64,000 nucleotides of DNA from Entoloma clypeatum (Eukaryota; Basidiomycota; Agaricomycetes; Agaricales; Entolomataceae): positions 3,410,001 through 3,474,000 of the forward strand of contig OY751495.1 in NCBI GenBank assembly GCA_963565915.1, read 5' to 3'. The notes below the pieces were generated by a model that was not told where the DNA came from, made no database searches, and was given only the letters and a program-made list of their open reading frames with translations. Positions 40,933 through 50,935 of this stretch are shown here, piece after piece. Made by a program: the position numbers and the translations under genes. The first letter of the stretch is position 1. Every line of letters starts with the position of its first letter.

Positions 40933-43900
40933 ACGACGCTAAGTCGCGACCCTTATCCATTAAACGAACTCGCTTGCCTGGTGCAGTTACAGACAATATA
41001 ACTTATGTTATCCCTGCAAAGCGAGCCGTTGCGTCAACTAAGATTGTCAAGGGAGATAAACCTCCGAAACGACGAGAGATCAAGCTGCAAGCTCAGATCA
41101 AAACACGACGAGGACCAAAGGCCATTCGACCCGAGGTCGATAGCGGATGTGAGCGCACATGTATCCATCCCAGAATAGTACGTGAACAGAACCTTCCCAC
41201 ACGTGGAATAAAGCCCATATCAATCCTAAATGCGGATGGATCACCGAACCGACAACAGAAAGCAGAAAAACTTGCCGAAGTCAAGCTGGACTTGGGAACA
41301 CACCAGGAAACCATGGAGGCAATGGTATTGGACATTGGGAGAACGGATATGCTTTTGGGACATGATTGGTTGGTGCACCACAACCCTACAATCAATTGGA
41401 CGACCGGCGCCGTAACATTCAACCGATGCCCATCAACGTGTCAAACCAAACACTCGGATTTCAGGGTTAACCTTAATGGTCGCAAACATCGGGTTCGCAT
41501 GATGGAAGTACGAGACAAGGACGCACCCAAGAAATCAGATCAGAAATGGAAGCCCGGAGACCCCATATTGGAAGCAATTACTCCCACACCACCTCCCACA
41601 ACCAAACGACCCTCATATGTTGAACGTTTTGCCCATCTTTTCGAAAAAGAAAACTTTGACAAGATCCCAAGGGAAAGAGAATGGGACCACGGCATCGAAC
41701 TTACACCGGACGCACCAAAGGAGCTAGGAGGAAACACGTACCCTATGACCCAAAAGGAGCAAGAAGAACTGGACGAATTCATTGATGAAGGCCTGGCAAC
41801 CGGAAAGATCCGACCATCCAAATCCCCTTATGCATCACCCTGCTTCTTCATTAACAAGAAAGACGGTTCCAAACGATTGGTACAGGACTATCGCACGGTT
41901 AACAAATTCACGGTTAAGGACAAATTCCCACTCCCACGTATCAACGACCTCTTGGATGTACTGAAGGACGCAGTCTACTTCAACAAAATGGACATCATGT
42001 GGGGATACAATAATGTGCGGATCAAAAAGGGTGACGAATGGAAAGCCGCCTTCTTGACCAGCCGAGGATTGTTTGAACCATTAGTCATGTTTTTCGGTCT
42101 CTGCAATTCCCCGGGAACGTTCTCTCGGATGATGGCCAGCCTATTCAGGGATCAGATCCGTCGACGCATCTGTGTGATTTACATGGATGACATAGTGGTT
42201 ATTGGTAAAACCAAGGAAGAACTCGCCCGGAATACCGAAGAAATCTTGCAGATCCTGTCGGACAATGACTTGTTCCTAAAGGAGAAGAAGTGTCTTTGGG
42301 AAGTAACGAAATGCCCCATATTGGGATATGTCGTTGGTGAAGGGCGTGTCGAGATGGAAACTGAAAAGGTGGACACAATCCGGAACTGGCGAGTACCCAC
42401 ATCAAAAAAGGAAGTCCAGAGGTTCCTGGGATTTGCCAACTTTTATCGACGCTTCATTGAGGGATACTCAAACATCGCAAAGCCACTCACGACACTTACG
42501 GGAAATACAGCATTCACATGGGGACCAGCGGCGCAAGAAGCATTTGAAGGTCTCATACGGGCAATCACGACAGCACCAGTCTTGGCATTGCCCAAACCGG
42601 ACGGACAGTTCAGGGTTGAAACCGATGCATCGGGTTATGCAATTGGAGCGGTACTCTCACAGAAACAAGACGACAAGTGGCATCCTATCGCGTTCTTGTC
42701 GCGGACCATGTCCGCGGCCGAACAGAATTACGAGATATATGACAAGGAGCTCTTGGCGGTCATGGAAGCACTGAAGGACTGGCGACATTATCTACTTGAA
42801 GCCAAGGAACGTTTCGAGATCTTAACCGATCACAAAAACCTGGAGTATTTCCGGCGTCCTCAGGACCTAAACCAACGACAGAGGCGCTGGAAGATGAAGC
42901 TACAAGACTATGACTTCGAATTGCGACATGTACCTGGGAAAACAAACGCGAAAGCAGACATCCTGTCACGTTTACCCTGGTATGAAACGGAACTCGAGCC
43001 GCAGGACAGCGACCAAATGCTCAAGGAGGGACTATTTTTGAAACGATTGGAATCAGAAGATGTGATACAAATGGAGATGTTCACGGAGGAACAATTCTTT
43101 GAAGGGGGTGAAACATCTGATTCCATCAAAATCGGAAACATCACAACCATCGAAAACCCATGGATCGCACGCATCAAGGCCTCGAATCGCATGGAGACAG
43201 AAGTAGCCCAGGGTCTGAAGAAGAATCCTCACTGGTACCAGCAGGAAAATGGCATCACCTACGCAGGAGAACGAGTCTATGTTCCACCAGATCCACAATT
43301 GCGCCAAGAACTGATGTTTGAAGCGCACGACGCACCAGTGGCAGGACATCCAGGACAATATCGAACACACGAACTCCTCACTCGCACCTACTGGTGGCCC
43401 ACCATCCTACATGACGTAAAGAAGTATGTGAAAGGTTGTGACACCTGTCAACGTAACAAGATCAGCCGCCAAAGAAGACATGCCCCTCTACACCCTAACG
43501 CCGCGCCAAGTCAACCATGGGAAGACATAGGGATTGACGTCGTGGGACCGATACCAGAATCTGATGGGAAGAACGCAATTCTGGTCATCACGGACAGACA
43601 TTCAAAAATGCTTCATCTCATCCCGACAACCGTGGAACTATCGGCTGAAGGATTAGCCAAGATCTATCGAGACCAGATATGGAAGCTTCACGGGATCCCC
43701 AAGAAGATCATCAGCGATAGGGGACCACAGTTCGCTGCGAAGTTCATGGAGATACTTTGCCGCATGTTGGGGATCAAGAGGAACCTGTCCACCGCGTACC
43801 ACCCACAGACTGATGGACAGGCCGAGCGATCGCATCAGGAAACAGAAGCGTTCTTACGAAACTTCGTCAACCATCTACAGGATGATTGGGCGGAATGGAT

Positions 43901-44582
43901 CGCAATCGCAGAGTTCCAGTACAATGACAAAGAGCACCAGGCAACGAAGCACACCCCCTTCTACCTCAACTACGGTTTACATCCGTGGAAGGGAGAACTC
44001 GTGTTAGAGGATACCAATCCGGCTGCCAACGACTTCTTGAAAAAACTCAAACAGGCACGAGAAGAAGCCAATGCTGCGCTGAAACAAGCACAGGATCAGA
44101 TGAAGAAGACAGTTGACACACGGCGAAGTCCGTCTCGGGACTACCGCATCGGAGACAAGGTGTGGCTGGAAGGAACTAACATCAGGACCGATCGACCCTC
44201 AAAGAAACTTGATGCACTCCGACATGGACCCTTCAAAGTTCTAGAGAAGAAAGGGGCTAGCGCGTACCTTCTTGATCTTCCGAAGACTTGGAAGATGATC
44301 CACCCTGTGTTCAACGAGACCCTGTTGTCACCATATGAAACGCCGAAGTACGCCATCCAGAAAAGGAAACCAGCCCCTGATCCGATCATCGTCGAAGGAC
44401 GAGAAGAGTACCATGTGTCTACGATCCTGGACTCTCGAAAGTTCCGCGGAAAGATCCAGTACCTTGTCCAGTGGGAAGGATATGGCCCAGAAGAGAACAC
44501 ATGGGAACCGCGAACTAATGTTCAGAACGCTCAAGATTTGATCCGTGATTTCCATCGGCAGAACCCGTCGCGTCCACGATAA
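40905..44582 (+). CDS. Inner gypsy Pol: protease, RT, RNase H, integrase, chromodomain
   Basis: The frame is open from 40905 to the TAA at 44580-44582 with no obvious ATG near its beginning, so expression by -1 frameshifting from gag is inferred. Domains in order: protease with VDSGCERT (41136-41159) and LLGHDWL; RT with FPLPRINDLL, WGYNN and YMDD (42180-42191); RNase H with ETDASGYAIGAVLS and TDHKNLEYF; the integrase zinc module (GHPGQYRTHEL, CDTCQ); the DDE core (IDVVGP, SDRGPQF, TDGQAERSHQE); and a C-terminal chromodomain ([17 protein letters not shown]). The chromodomain places it among chromoviruses and would target heterochromatin. All checked catalytic residues are present. Confidence 0.94.
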   Translation, partial: EGFSRRVRLNDAKSRPLSIKRTRLPGAVTDNITYVIPAKRAVASTKIVKGDKPPKRREIKLQAQIKTRRGPKAIRPEVDSGCERTCIHPRIVREQNLPTRGIKPISILNADGSPNRQQKAEKLAEVKLDLGTHQETMEAMVLDIGRTDMLLGHDWLVHHNPTINWTTGAVTFNRCPSTCQTKHSDFRVNLNGRKHRVRMMEVRDKDAPKKSDQKWKPGDPILEAITPTPPPTTKRPSYVERFAHLFEKENFDKIPREREWDHGIELTPDAPKELGGNTYPMTQKEQEELDEFIDEGLATGKIRPSKSPYASPCFFINKKDGSKRLVQDYRTVNKFTVKDKFPLPRINDLLDVLKDAVYFNKMDIMWGYNNVRIKKGDEWKAAFLTSRGLFEPLVMFFGLCNSPGTFSRMMASLFRDQIRRRICVIYMDDIVVIGKTKEELARNTEEILQILSDNDLFLKEKKCLWEVTKCPILGYVVGEGRVEMETEKVDTIRNWRVPTSKKEVQRFLGFANFYRRFIEGYSNIAKPLTTLTGNTAFTWGPAAQEAFEGLIRAITTAPVLALPKPDGQFRVETDASGYAIGAVLSQKQDDKWHPIAFLSRTMSAAEQNYEIYDKELLAVMEALKDWRHYLLEAKERFEILTDHKNLEYFRRPQDLNQRQRRWKMKLQDYDFELRHVPGKTNAKADILSRLPWYETELEPQDSDQMLKEGLFLKRLESEDVIQMEMFTEEQFFEGGETSDSIKIGNITTIENPWIARIKASNRMETEVAQGLKKNPHWYQQENGITYAGERVYVPPDPQLRQELMFEAHDAPVAGHPGQYRTHELLTRTYWWPTILHDVKKYVKGCDTCQRNKISRQRRHAPLHPNAAPSQPWEDIGIDVVGPIPESDGKNAILVITDRHSKMLHLIPTTVELSAEGLAKIYRDQIWKLHGIPKKIISDRGPQFAAKFMEILCRMLGIKRNLSTAYHPQTDGQAERSHQETEAFLRNFVNHLQDDWAEWIAIAEFQYNDKEHQATKHTPFYLNYGLHPWKGELVLEDTNPAANDFLKKLKQAREEANAALKQAQDQMKKTVDTRRSPSRDYRIGDKVWLEGTNIRTDRPSKKLDALRHGPFKVLEKKGASAYLLDLPKTWKMIHPVFNETLLSPYETPKYAIQKRKPAPDPIIVEGREEYHVSTILDSRKFRGKIQYLVQWEGYGPEENTWEPRTNVQNAQDLIRDFHRQNPSRPR

Positions 44583-44706
44583 AAGACACCCGTTGAAATC
44601 AGCAAACAGCATCGACCTTCATCAGTCAAAACCCACCGAGTTCCCCGCTCCGTCTCCAAACATAGCTACTCCATTCTTCCTCTATCTCTCCAACATCCTC
44701 CACACC

Positions 44707-45075
44707 ATGTCCAACATCACCGCCGCCTCCACCGATGCTTCCGATATCAACCCCACCATCACCACCCTCATCGGCGAAGCACTCTCCATGCGCGACCAGA
44801 TCCATGCGCTCGAAACCTCCGTTGCCGACATCCTCCACCGGCAGATGCACATCCGCCTTCATACCCTCTCCGATTTGCCAACCGCCCCCACCGCTGAGGA
44901 AAAACTCATCCTCAAAAACTATACCAACACCCTTGCTGTCGAGAATCGACGCCTTCGCCTCGCCGTTCGAGGTTTGGAGTTTGCCACGGCGGTAAACGAC
45001 GAACTGATAAAGGATTGGGGTAACCGAGTTGACCCTGCCTGGGCCGATCCAAATGGCAACGATGGATGGGAGTAG
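44707..45075 (+). CDS. Inner gypsy third ORF, unknown function
   Basis: 122 residues from ATG 44707 to TAG 45073-45075, lying between pol and the 3' LTR in the position where some retroelements carry an extra gene. I do not recognise the family. It is helix-rich, with IGEALSMRDQIHALETSVAD, LHRQMHIRLHTLSDLP and NYTNTLAVENRRLRLAVRG, and ends in a short Trp/Asp/Asn-rich tail. It looks like a small coiled-coil protein without signal peptide or membrane segment. The outer element has a homologous ORF at 46917-47279, about 75% identical over the shared core, with many synonymous codon differences, which argues for selection on the protein. Confidence 0.8.
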   Translation: MSNITAASTDASDINPTITTLIGEALSMRDQIHALETSVADILHRQMHIRLHTLSDLPTAPTAEEKLILKNYTNTLAVENRRLRLAVRGLEFATAVNDELIKDWGNRVDPAWADPNGNDGWE

Positions 45076-45112
45076 GTAGTCTGTGAGGACACAGACCTTG
45101 AGGAGGGGAACA

Positions 45113-45479
45113 TGTTACGGACTAACGACTACGGACGTATACGCTTACTTTTCATTATCTACTCATCGGCCCCGCTTACACATATCGTATTACACTTTAT
45201 TCCCTTTAGTATACTTCGCTCCCGCGCTGACTCGCTTTGCGCAGCCGTCTGACTCATTCCGCAGTCATCTTACTCAGACGCACTGCCTTCCGCAGTTATC
45301 TTACTCAGATACACTGCCTTACGCAGTACTGACTCATATGCTATCGCCTATAGTCAGTACCTATATAAACCCTTTGTACTATAGCTGGATTCCTTAGATT
45401 TAGCAATCACATTGCTCTTCGCCTTTCCATCTTCCTGCATACTCTGCCCGAACCTTGGAACGGTTTGTTACGCATAACA
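45113..45479 (+). repeat. Inner gypsy 3' LTR
   Basis: Reads identically to 38905-39271 and is preceded by the purine-rich tract GAGGAGGGGAACA. CAAAC follows at 45480-45484. Confidence 0.95.
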
Positions 45480-45484
45480 CAAAC

Positions 45485-46798
45485 GAGTCTATGTCCCGCC
45501 AGATCCGCAATTGCGACAAGAATTGATGTTTGAATCACACGATGCACCAGTGGCTGGACACCCAGGACAGTACCGGACACATGAACTCCTCACTCGCACC
45601 TACTGGTGGCCTACCATACTGCATGATGTGAAGAAGTACGTGAAGGGTTGCGACACTTGTCAATGCAACAAGATTAACCAACAAAAGCGACATGCTCCGC
45701 TACATCCCCATGCAGCACCAAGTCACCCATGGGAAGACATAGGAATCGACGTTGTGGGACCGATACCAGAATCTGATGGGAAAAACGCAATTCTGGTCAT
45801 CACGGATAGACATTCAAAGATGCTTCACCTCATTCCGACAACCGTGGAACTATCGGCTGAAGGATTAGCCAAGATCTATCGGGATCAGATATGGAAGCTT
45901 CATGGGATCCCCAAGAAGATCATCAGCAATAGGGGACCACAGTTCGCTGCGAAGTTCATGGAGATACTCTGCCGCATGTTAGGGATCAAGAGGAACCTGT
46001 CCACCGCATACCACCCACAGACTGATGGACAGGCCGAGCGATCGCATCAGGAAACGGAAGCATTCTTACGAAACTTTGTCAACCATCTACAGGATGATTG
46101 GGCTGAATGGATCGCAATCGCAGAGTTCCAGTACAATGACAAAGAACACCAGGCAACGAAGCACACCCCATTCTACCTCAACTACGGTTTACATCCGTGG
46201 AAGGGAGAACTCGTGTTAGAAGATACCAATCCGGCTGCCAACGATTTCTTGAAAAAACTCAAACAGGCACGAGAAGAAGCCAATGCTGCGCTGAAACAAG
46301 CACAGGATCAGATGAAGAAGACAGTTGACACACGGTGAAGTCCGTCTCAGGACTACCGCATCGGAGACAAGGTGTGGCTGGAAGGGACTAACATCAGGAC
46401 CGATCGACCCTCAAAGAAACTCGATGTACTCTGACATGGACCATTCAAAGTTCTAAAGAAGAAAGGAGCTAGCGCGTACCTTTTTGATCTTCCAAAGACT
46501 TGGAAGATGATTCACCCTGTGTTCAACGAGACCCTGTTGTCACCATATGAAACTCCGAAGTATGCCATCCAGAAAAAGAAACCAGCCCCTGATCCGATCA
46601 TCGTCGAAGGATGAGAAGAGTACCATGTGTCTACGATCCTGGACTCTCGAAAGTTCCGCGGAAAGATCCAGTACCTCGTCCAGTGGAAAGGATATGGCCC
46701 AGAAGAGAACACATGGGAACTGCGAGCTAATGTTCAGAACGCTCAAGATTTGATCTGTGATTTCCATCGGCAGAACCCGTCACGTCCACGATAAAAGA
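45485..46798 (+). pseudogene. Outer gypsy pol, integrase and chromodomain part
   Basis: Continues the outer pol after the inner insertion: zinc module (GHPGQYRTHELL, CDTC), integrase core and chromodomain region. Against the inner copy it has three CGA-to-TGA nonsense codons (46336, 46432, 46612). The central integrase Asp is changed to Asn (ISNRGPQF versus ISDRGPQF), and there are further CpG-to-TpG/CpA changes such as Arg to Cys near the end. The integrase would be inactive even without the stops. Confidence 0.92.
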
Positions 46799-46916
46799 CA
46801 CCCGTTGAAATCAGCAACAGCATCGACCTCATCAGTCAAAAACCCACCGAGTTCTCCGCTCCGTCTTCAATATAGCTACTCCATTCTTCCTCTATCTCTC
46901 CAACATCCTCCGCACC

Positions 46917-47279
46917 ATGTCCACCGCCACCACCACATCCACTGAAACCAACCCCGCCATCACTGCCCTCATGGGTGAAGCCCTCTCCATGAGAGACCAG
47001 ATCCATGCGCTAGAAGCCTTGCTCGCCAACATCCTGCATCGACAGATGCACATCCGCCTCCATTCTTTATCCGACCTCCCCGTCGCACCAACCCCCGAAG
47101 AAAAACAAATCCTCGGGAACTACACCCATACGCTGGTCATTGAAAACCGGCGCATCCGACTAGCCGTCCGGAGTCTCGAGCTCGCCGTCGCCATCAACAA
47201 AGAGCTAATAGACGATTGGAGCCTCAAGGAGAATGGCTCCTGGACAAACAACAACGATGCCGGAGGATGGGGACAATGA
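46917..47279 (+). CDS. Outer gypsy third ORF, unknown function
   Basis: 120 residues from ATG 46917 to TGA 47277-47279. It is homologous to the inner third ORF: MGEALSMRDQIHALEALLAN, LHRQMHIRLHSLSDLP and IENRRIRLAVRSLELA, with a different Trp/Asn/Gly-rich tail. It is still open although the adjoining pol has collected nonsense codons. Function is unknown; no family is recognised. Confidence 0.75.
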   Translation: MSTATTTSTETNPAITALMGEALSMRDQIHALEALLANILHRQMHIRLHSLSDLPVAPTPEEKQILGNYTHTLVIENRRIRLAVRSLELAVAINKELIDDWSLKENGSWTNNNDAGGWGQ

Positions 47280-47313
47280 CTCTGTGAGGACACAGAGCTT
47301 GAGGAGGGGAACA

Positions 47314-47701
47314 TGTTACGGACTTACCGGTTTGTATGTTACGCACTTTTCCCTTGCATTGTACCTTCGTTATTTCTTTGACTCATCGGACCGCTTATTC
47401 ATTTACCTTTACTCTACCATTCTCCTTTAGTATACTTCGCTCCCGCGCTGACTCGCACTCCGCAGTAGGGATTACTCAGTCCGCAGTTGTCTGACTCACT
47501 TCGCACTGCCTTCCCGCAGTTACTGACTCATCCGCACTGCCTTCCGCAGCTACTGACTCACTCGCTACCGCTCGTAGCCAGTACTATATAAACCCCATGT
47601 ACCATAGCTACATTCCTTAGATTTAGCAATCACTTTGCTCTTCGCCTTTCCACTTCCTGCATACTCTGCCCGAACCTTGGAACAGTTTGTTAAGCATAAC
47701 A
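47314..47701 (+). repeat. Outer gypsy 3' LTR
   Basis: Begins TGTTACGGACTTACCGG after a GAGGAGGGGAACA purine tract and ends GCATAACA. It differs from the 5' LTR at only a few sites, for example CACTTTGCTC versus CACATTGCTC. TTCAT follows at 47702-47706. Confidence 0.94.
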
Positions 47702-49849
47702 TTCATCTTTCGTCGGTTCAGTGGCCAGCCCCATGTCAATGAGGATGCTGTCGATGGCTTTTCGGCCAGCCTGTAGGTGGAAGCCGATAGTGTCAAGGTC
47801 AGAAGACTGGGCGATGAGCATGCCATCGTCTACGAAGGAGAAGAGATCCAGGTACTGCGCGTGTCCACGGCTGTAGAAGATTCTGAGGGCCGGCGAAAGA
47901 TAGATGCCGGAAAGGATGGGGGAGAGCGCCGAGCCTTGACCCACACCAAAGAGGATTTCGAAGAGATCTGAGACATTCTGTCCTGAGACAAAACGAGTAG
48001 ACCGTCCACGAAGATAAGATTCGAAGAACTTACTCAAGGCGGCTGAAAACCCCAGCCGCCGTAGTACTCCTAACAAGAATTGATGGTCCAGAGAAGGGAA
48101 GAATTGCGCAACGTCGAAGGCCACGACCCCCGTGTCACGTTTCTTCGCCCATCCATTCCGGACTCTGTGTGTTATGATGATGCCAGCATCAGTTGTAGAT
48201 CTATAGCGGAGGCCGCCAAATTGGTATTGGTGGACAAGGCTGTACTTGGCGCATTCAAATTGCATTCAATTGGCGATGACTTTCTCGATAATCTTTGCCA
48301 CCGTGTTGAGGAGAACGATGGGTCGAAACGACTTGGGTTTATCGTAAGTTTCTTTGCCAGGCTTCGGTATGATAACCGTGACAGAGGTTTTGAAAGCTGC
48401 AGGCCAGCAAGAATAATCTATGCAGGCATTAGCTAGGGTTGTGATGCGTGTCAACACTTCATCTTTTTGGAGGAGACGCTTGAGGAGAGCCCATGATATG
48501 TGGTCCGGACCAGGGGCAGATTTGGGATTGCATTTGAGAACAAGGGAGGTAATCTCAGGACCCGTAATTGGTATCCAGTCGCGAGTAGGTTCTTGTGGGA
48601 TTTCGTCGAGGATATCCATCTTAGGAGAATTTGGAGGAGGCATATGAAAGGCCTTATCAAAAGCATCAAACATGTCGTTAGAGGAGTGGAGAACGTCACC
48701 ATTGGCCCCCTTCAAATTTGCAAGGGGGTCTGAGCGACAGGGCTTGTGCCAGTCCATGAGGGACCAGGGGTTTTTTTGGGAGAGGGCGATGGTTTTGATT
48801 CTGTCTTCAAAGAATTCTCTTTTGGCTGCGCGGATTACTGTCTGAAGATTGCTATAATCAACGGGAGATTTGGTGTTGAGATACACTTGCCTGGCTAAGT
48901 CGCAGGTCTCGCTCCACCACGAGTGGGAGTGCGATCCTGCGCCTTTGACCGGGCGAGAGTGAGTGTCCCAATTCACAGAAAGGGCCATCTGGAGGTTAGT
49001 AGCTGCAGTTTCGACATCCTGGGCCGAGGCATAGGAGTCAGGGACCAAGCTAAAGGCAACTAAGAGACCTGGGACATAGTCTTCATAGGTTTTCAAGGGG
49101 ACGATCTGCCGGACCAACAGCTGGTACAGAGTCGAGGGCAGGTAGATGGTCAGGGGGACGTGGTCAGAGGTGTCGCGTTCAAAGGGACACAAGAAGCGTT
49201 CGCACTTCCTTGGCCTGGAGGCGGGGAGGAAGACGAGGTCAAGCGTGGAGGGCCGGTGCAAGGGGTTGTCCGGGATCCGCGTGGGAGGGTCAGTATTCGT
49301 TCCGCTGAGTGTGAGGTCCAGGGAAGAAGCGATGTGCATGAGATCAGTGGAAAGACTCGAGGCGTAGGGAACTGCAGCGTCCCAGAGAGCGGACGGACAG
49401 TTGAAGTCGCTGCCAAGAAAGATGACGGGGGAGGGGAGTGTGTGAGCATTACAGGTGAGCCACTTGATGGCCGTCCCTGAAGCCTCGGAGTACACATTTT
49501 TGGATGTCGGATGGGGCATCAAATTCGTGATGGAGAACAGGGCGCAAATGCGCAATGTTAGTGTTGAAGTAGGCTACCGTACGGGCTGAGGAGTCGGCCG
49601 TGGAAGTGTCTGAGCATATCCAGGATGGGTTTCGGGGATAGGAGTAGATAGGGGATCCACTCTTGGAAGAGGTGGAGACGGTGTGGCGGGCAAGGTACTT
49701 GACAGGTTCCTGTACAAAATAGATATTGATATCTTCGTTGTGTCTAACAAGGAAAGATTCAATGACAGCGTTAGTTCTCCGAACATTATGGGTACGTAAC
49801 TTAAGGGAGACCAGCTCGTCCACGTCAGGCGCTGCGGTTGTATCAACCA
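47702..49849 (-). pseudogene. LINE-2 ORF2, 5' part (endonuclease and RT)
   Basis: Minus-strand ORF2 begins at the ATG near 49849. The endonuclease domain shows FVQEPVK, GSDFNCPSALWD and TSDHVPLT; the RT shows FRPIVLLN, FDVAQFFPS, GVGQGSALSPILS and FVDDG. The frame shifts near 49500, and an in-frame TGA lies at 48263-48265 where an Arg codon (as in NRLQ) is expected from the homologous LINE. It ends at the TTCAT duplication and continues at 35536 beyond the nested gypsy elements. Confidence 0.88.
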
Positions 49850-50590
49850 TTAACAATGCCATCGGAGGGGCTGGTCCCACTAGTTGTGGCAGTTTGCATG
49901 GGTTCTGGTCCAGGTCCTGTAGGCGCGACGTCCTCCATACCATCCAGAACCTCAAAGTGATTATGATCGGTGGGGACAAGGGTTGCAACCTTGGCCGCTG
50001 TCGTGGTGGTGGGGCGGGCAGCCTTGGCCGCCTTGCGCGATGCGTCTTTCGTGGCAGCCTTGTCATAGGCCTTGCGGTGGAAAGAGGGGTCAAAGTGGTT
50101 CTTCCAGAACTTGCAGATAGTGGAGTCTGAGCGGTGGTCTTCACCGCAGTTGCGACACCTAGGAGGATGATCGCACGGCTGCCCAGCAGGGGTGGGGGCA
50201 ATGGGAGGGTTGGCCTTGGGCGCGCCCTTGCAACAAGGGGCGTGGTGCCTGTGGTTGTCGACGTGGTGAGGGCCACCACATGCGGAGCAGAGTTGCGGTC
50301 TAGAGGGGCAACCAGTTCCGTTGTCACAGATCTGATGCCCCCACTGGAAGCAGTTTCTGCAGAGGGGGACGCCAATGTGTTTGTCCGCCTGTCTGATAGG
50401 GGAGGGCCTAAAGTTCGCTTCAACGTTCCAGCAAATCTTGGTCTTGATAAGGGTATCCTGAATGTCGAAGTAAACCGTGCAACTATCCGCAGTTTTGGAG
50501 TATGTGACGATTCGGGCAGCAAGCAACCGTCCATATATCGGGCGGCGCAAGAAAACTCTTCACCGAAGTTCCCTTATCCAAAGGCCTGAT
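49843..50590 (-). pseudogene. LINE-2 ORF1, C-terminal part
   Basis: The zinc-knuckle half of a LINE ORF1 (CRNCFQWGH, CSACGGPH, CRNCGEDHRSDSTICKFW), ending at a TGA that overlaps the ORF2 ATG by 8 nt (ATGGTTGA). The N-terminal half is absent and a stop occurs just upstream, so the LINE is 5'-truncated near 50590. No target duplication could be matched to the flank of the poly(T) tail. Confidence 0.85.
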
Positions 50591-50609
50591 GAGTGAGTGT
50601 CTTATGGCA

Positions 50610-50683
50610 GGGTCAATGACATAGTTGGTTATCGCATCTGTCTAACACACAGAAGGTCCTCAGTTCGAACCTGGGTCAACTCA
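50610..50683 (+). tRNA. tRNA-Val(AAC)-like sequence, possibly a pseudogene
   Basis: A 74-nt tRNA-like sequence. It has a perfect anticodon stem TCTGT/ACAGA around the loop CTAACAC (anticodon AAC), a 5-nt variable loop, a T-arm CTCAG-TTCGAAC-CTGGG, an AGTTGGTTA D-loop and a terminal discriminator A. The D-stem does not pair well and the acceptor stem GGGTCAA/TCAACTC has two mismatches, so it may be a decayed gene or a tRNA-derived repeat. It lies about 20 bp beyond the truncated LINE-2 5' end. Confidence 0.45.
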
Positions 50684-50830
50684 GTTCCCTTGATCTGGGC
50701 TGGATGGAACCTTTTCCACATGGCCTTGGGTGTGGAATATGCCTCCGATCATCGATGGGCTCGTTCCGTCATTTTTACGGTCTCGTTGCTCGTGATCATG
50801 AGCAACCGGCCGCGGGCATTAGCATATATA

Positions 50831-50935
50831 TGTTTGCAACTCGTTTCTAGGCCAGTTTCAGGCAATTTGATTGGCTCACAGCCATCACCAGCTAATCCGA
50901 TCTCTCAAAATGTCCCTGGAAATGAGTTGCAAACA
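50831..50935. mobile_element. Short inverted-repeat element (MITE-like), 105 bp
   Basis: Starts TGTTTGCAACTCGTTTC and ends in the inverted copy GAAATGAGTTGCAAACA, with a few mismatches over about 21 bp. It is flanked by TA on both sides, as for Tc1/mariner-type elements. No ORF inside. A single copy in the window, so classification is tentative. Confidence 0.5.

Larger units (their letters stand above)
38905..45479 (+). mobile_element. Inner chromovirus-type Ty3/gypsy element, apparently intact
   Basis: 6575 bp with 367-bp LTRs at 38905-39271 and 45113-45479 that read identically by eye, flanked by the target duplication CAAAC (38900-38904, 45480-45484). Internal genes: gag 40063-40932, pol 40905-44582, a third ORF 44707-45075, then a polypurine-like GAGGAGGGGAACA before the 3' LTR. 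It interrupts the outer element's pol between RNase H and integrase. Identical LTRs and open frames make it the youngest insertion of the nest and a candidate active element. Confidence 0.96.
35537..47701 (+). mobile_element. Outer chromovirus-type Ty3/gypsy element, interrupted
   Basis: 5' LTR 35537-35925, internal region 35926-38904 plus 45485-47313, 3' LTR 47314-47701. It is flanked by the 5-bp target duplication TTCAT (35532-35536, 47702-47706), which lies within the LINE-2 ORF2. A second gypsy element (38905-45479) sits in its pol. The outer copy has lost about 1 kb spanning the gag end, protease and RT start, and has nonsense codons near its pol end. The two LTRs (389 and 388 bp) differ at only a few positions, so insertion is not ancient despite the inactivation. 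Confidence 0.95.
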
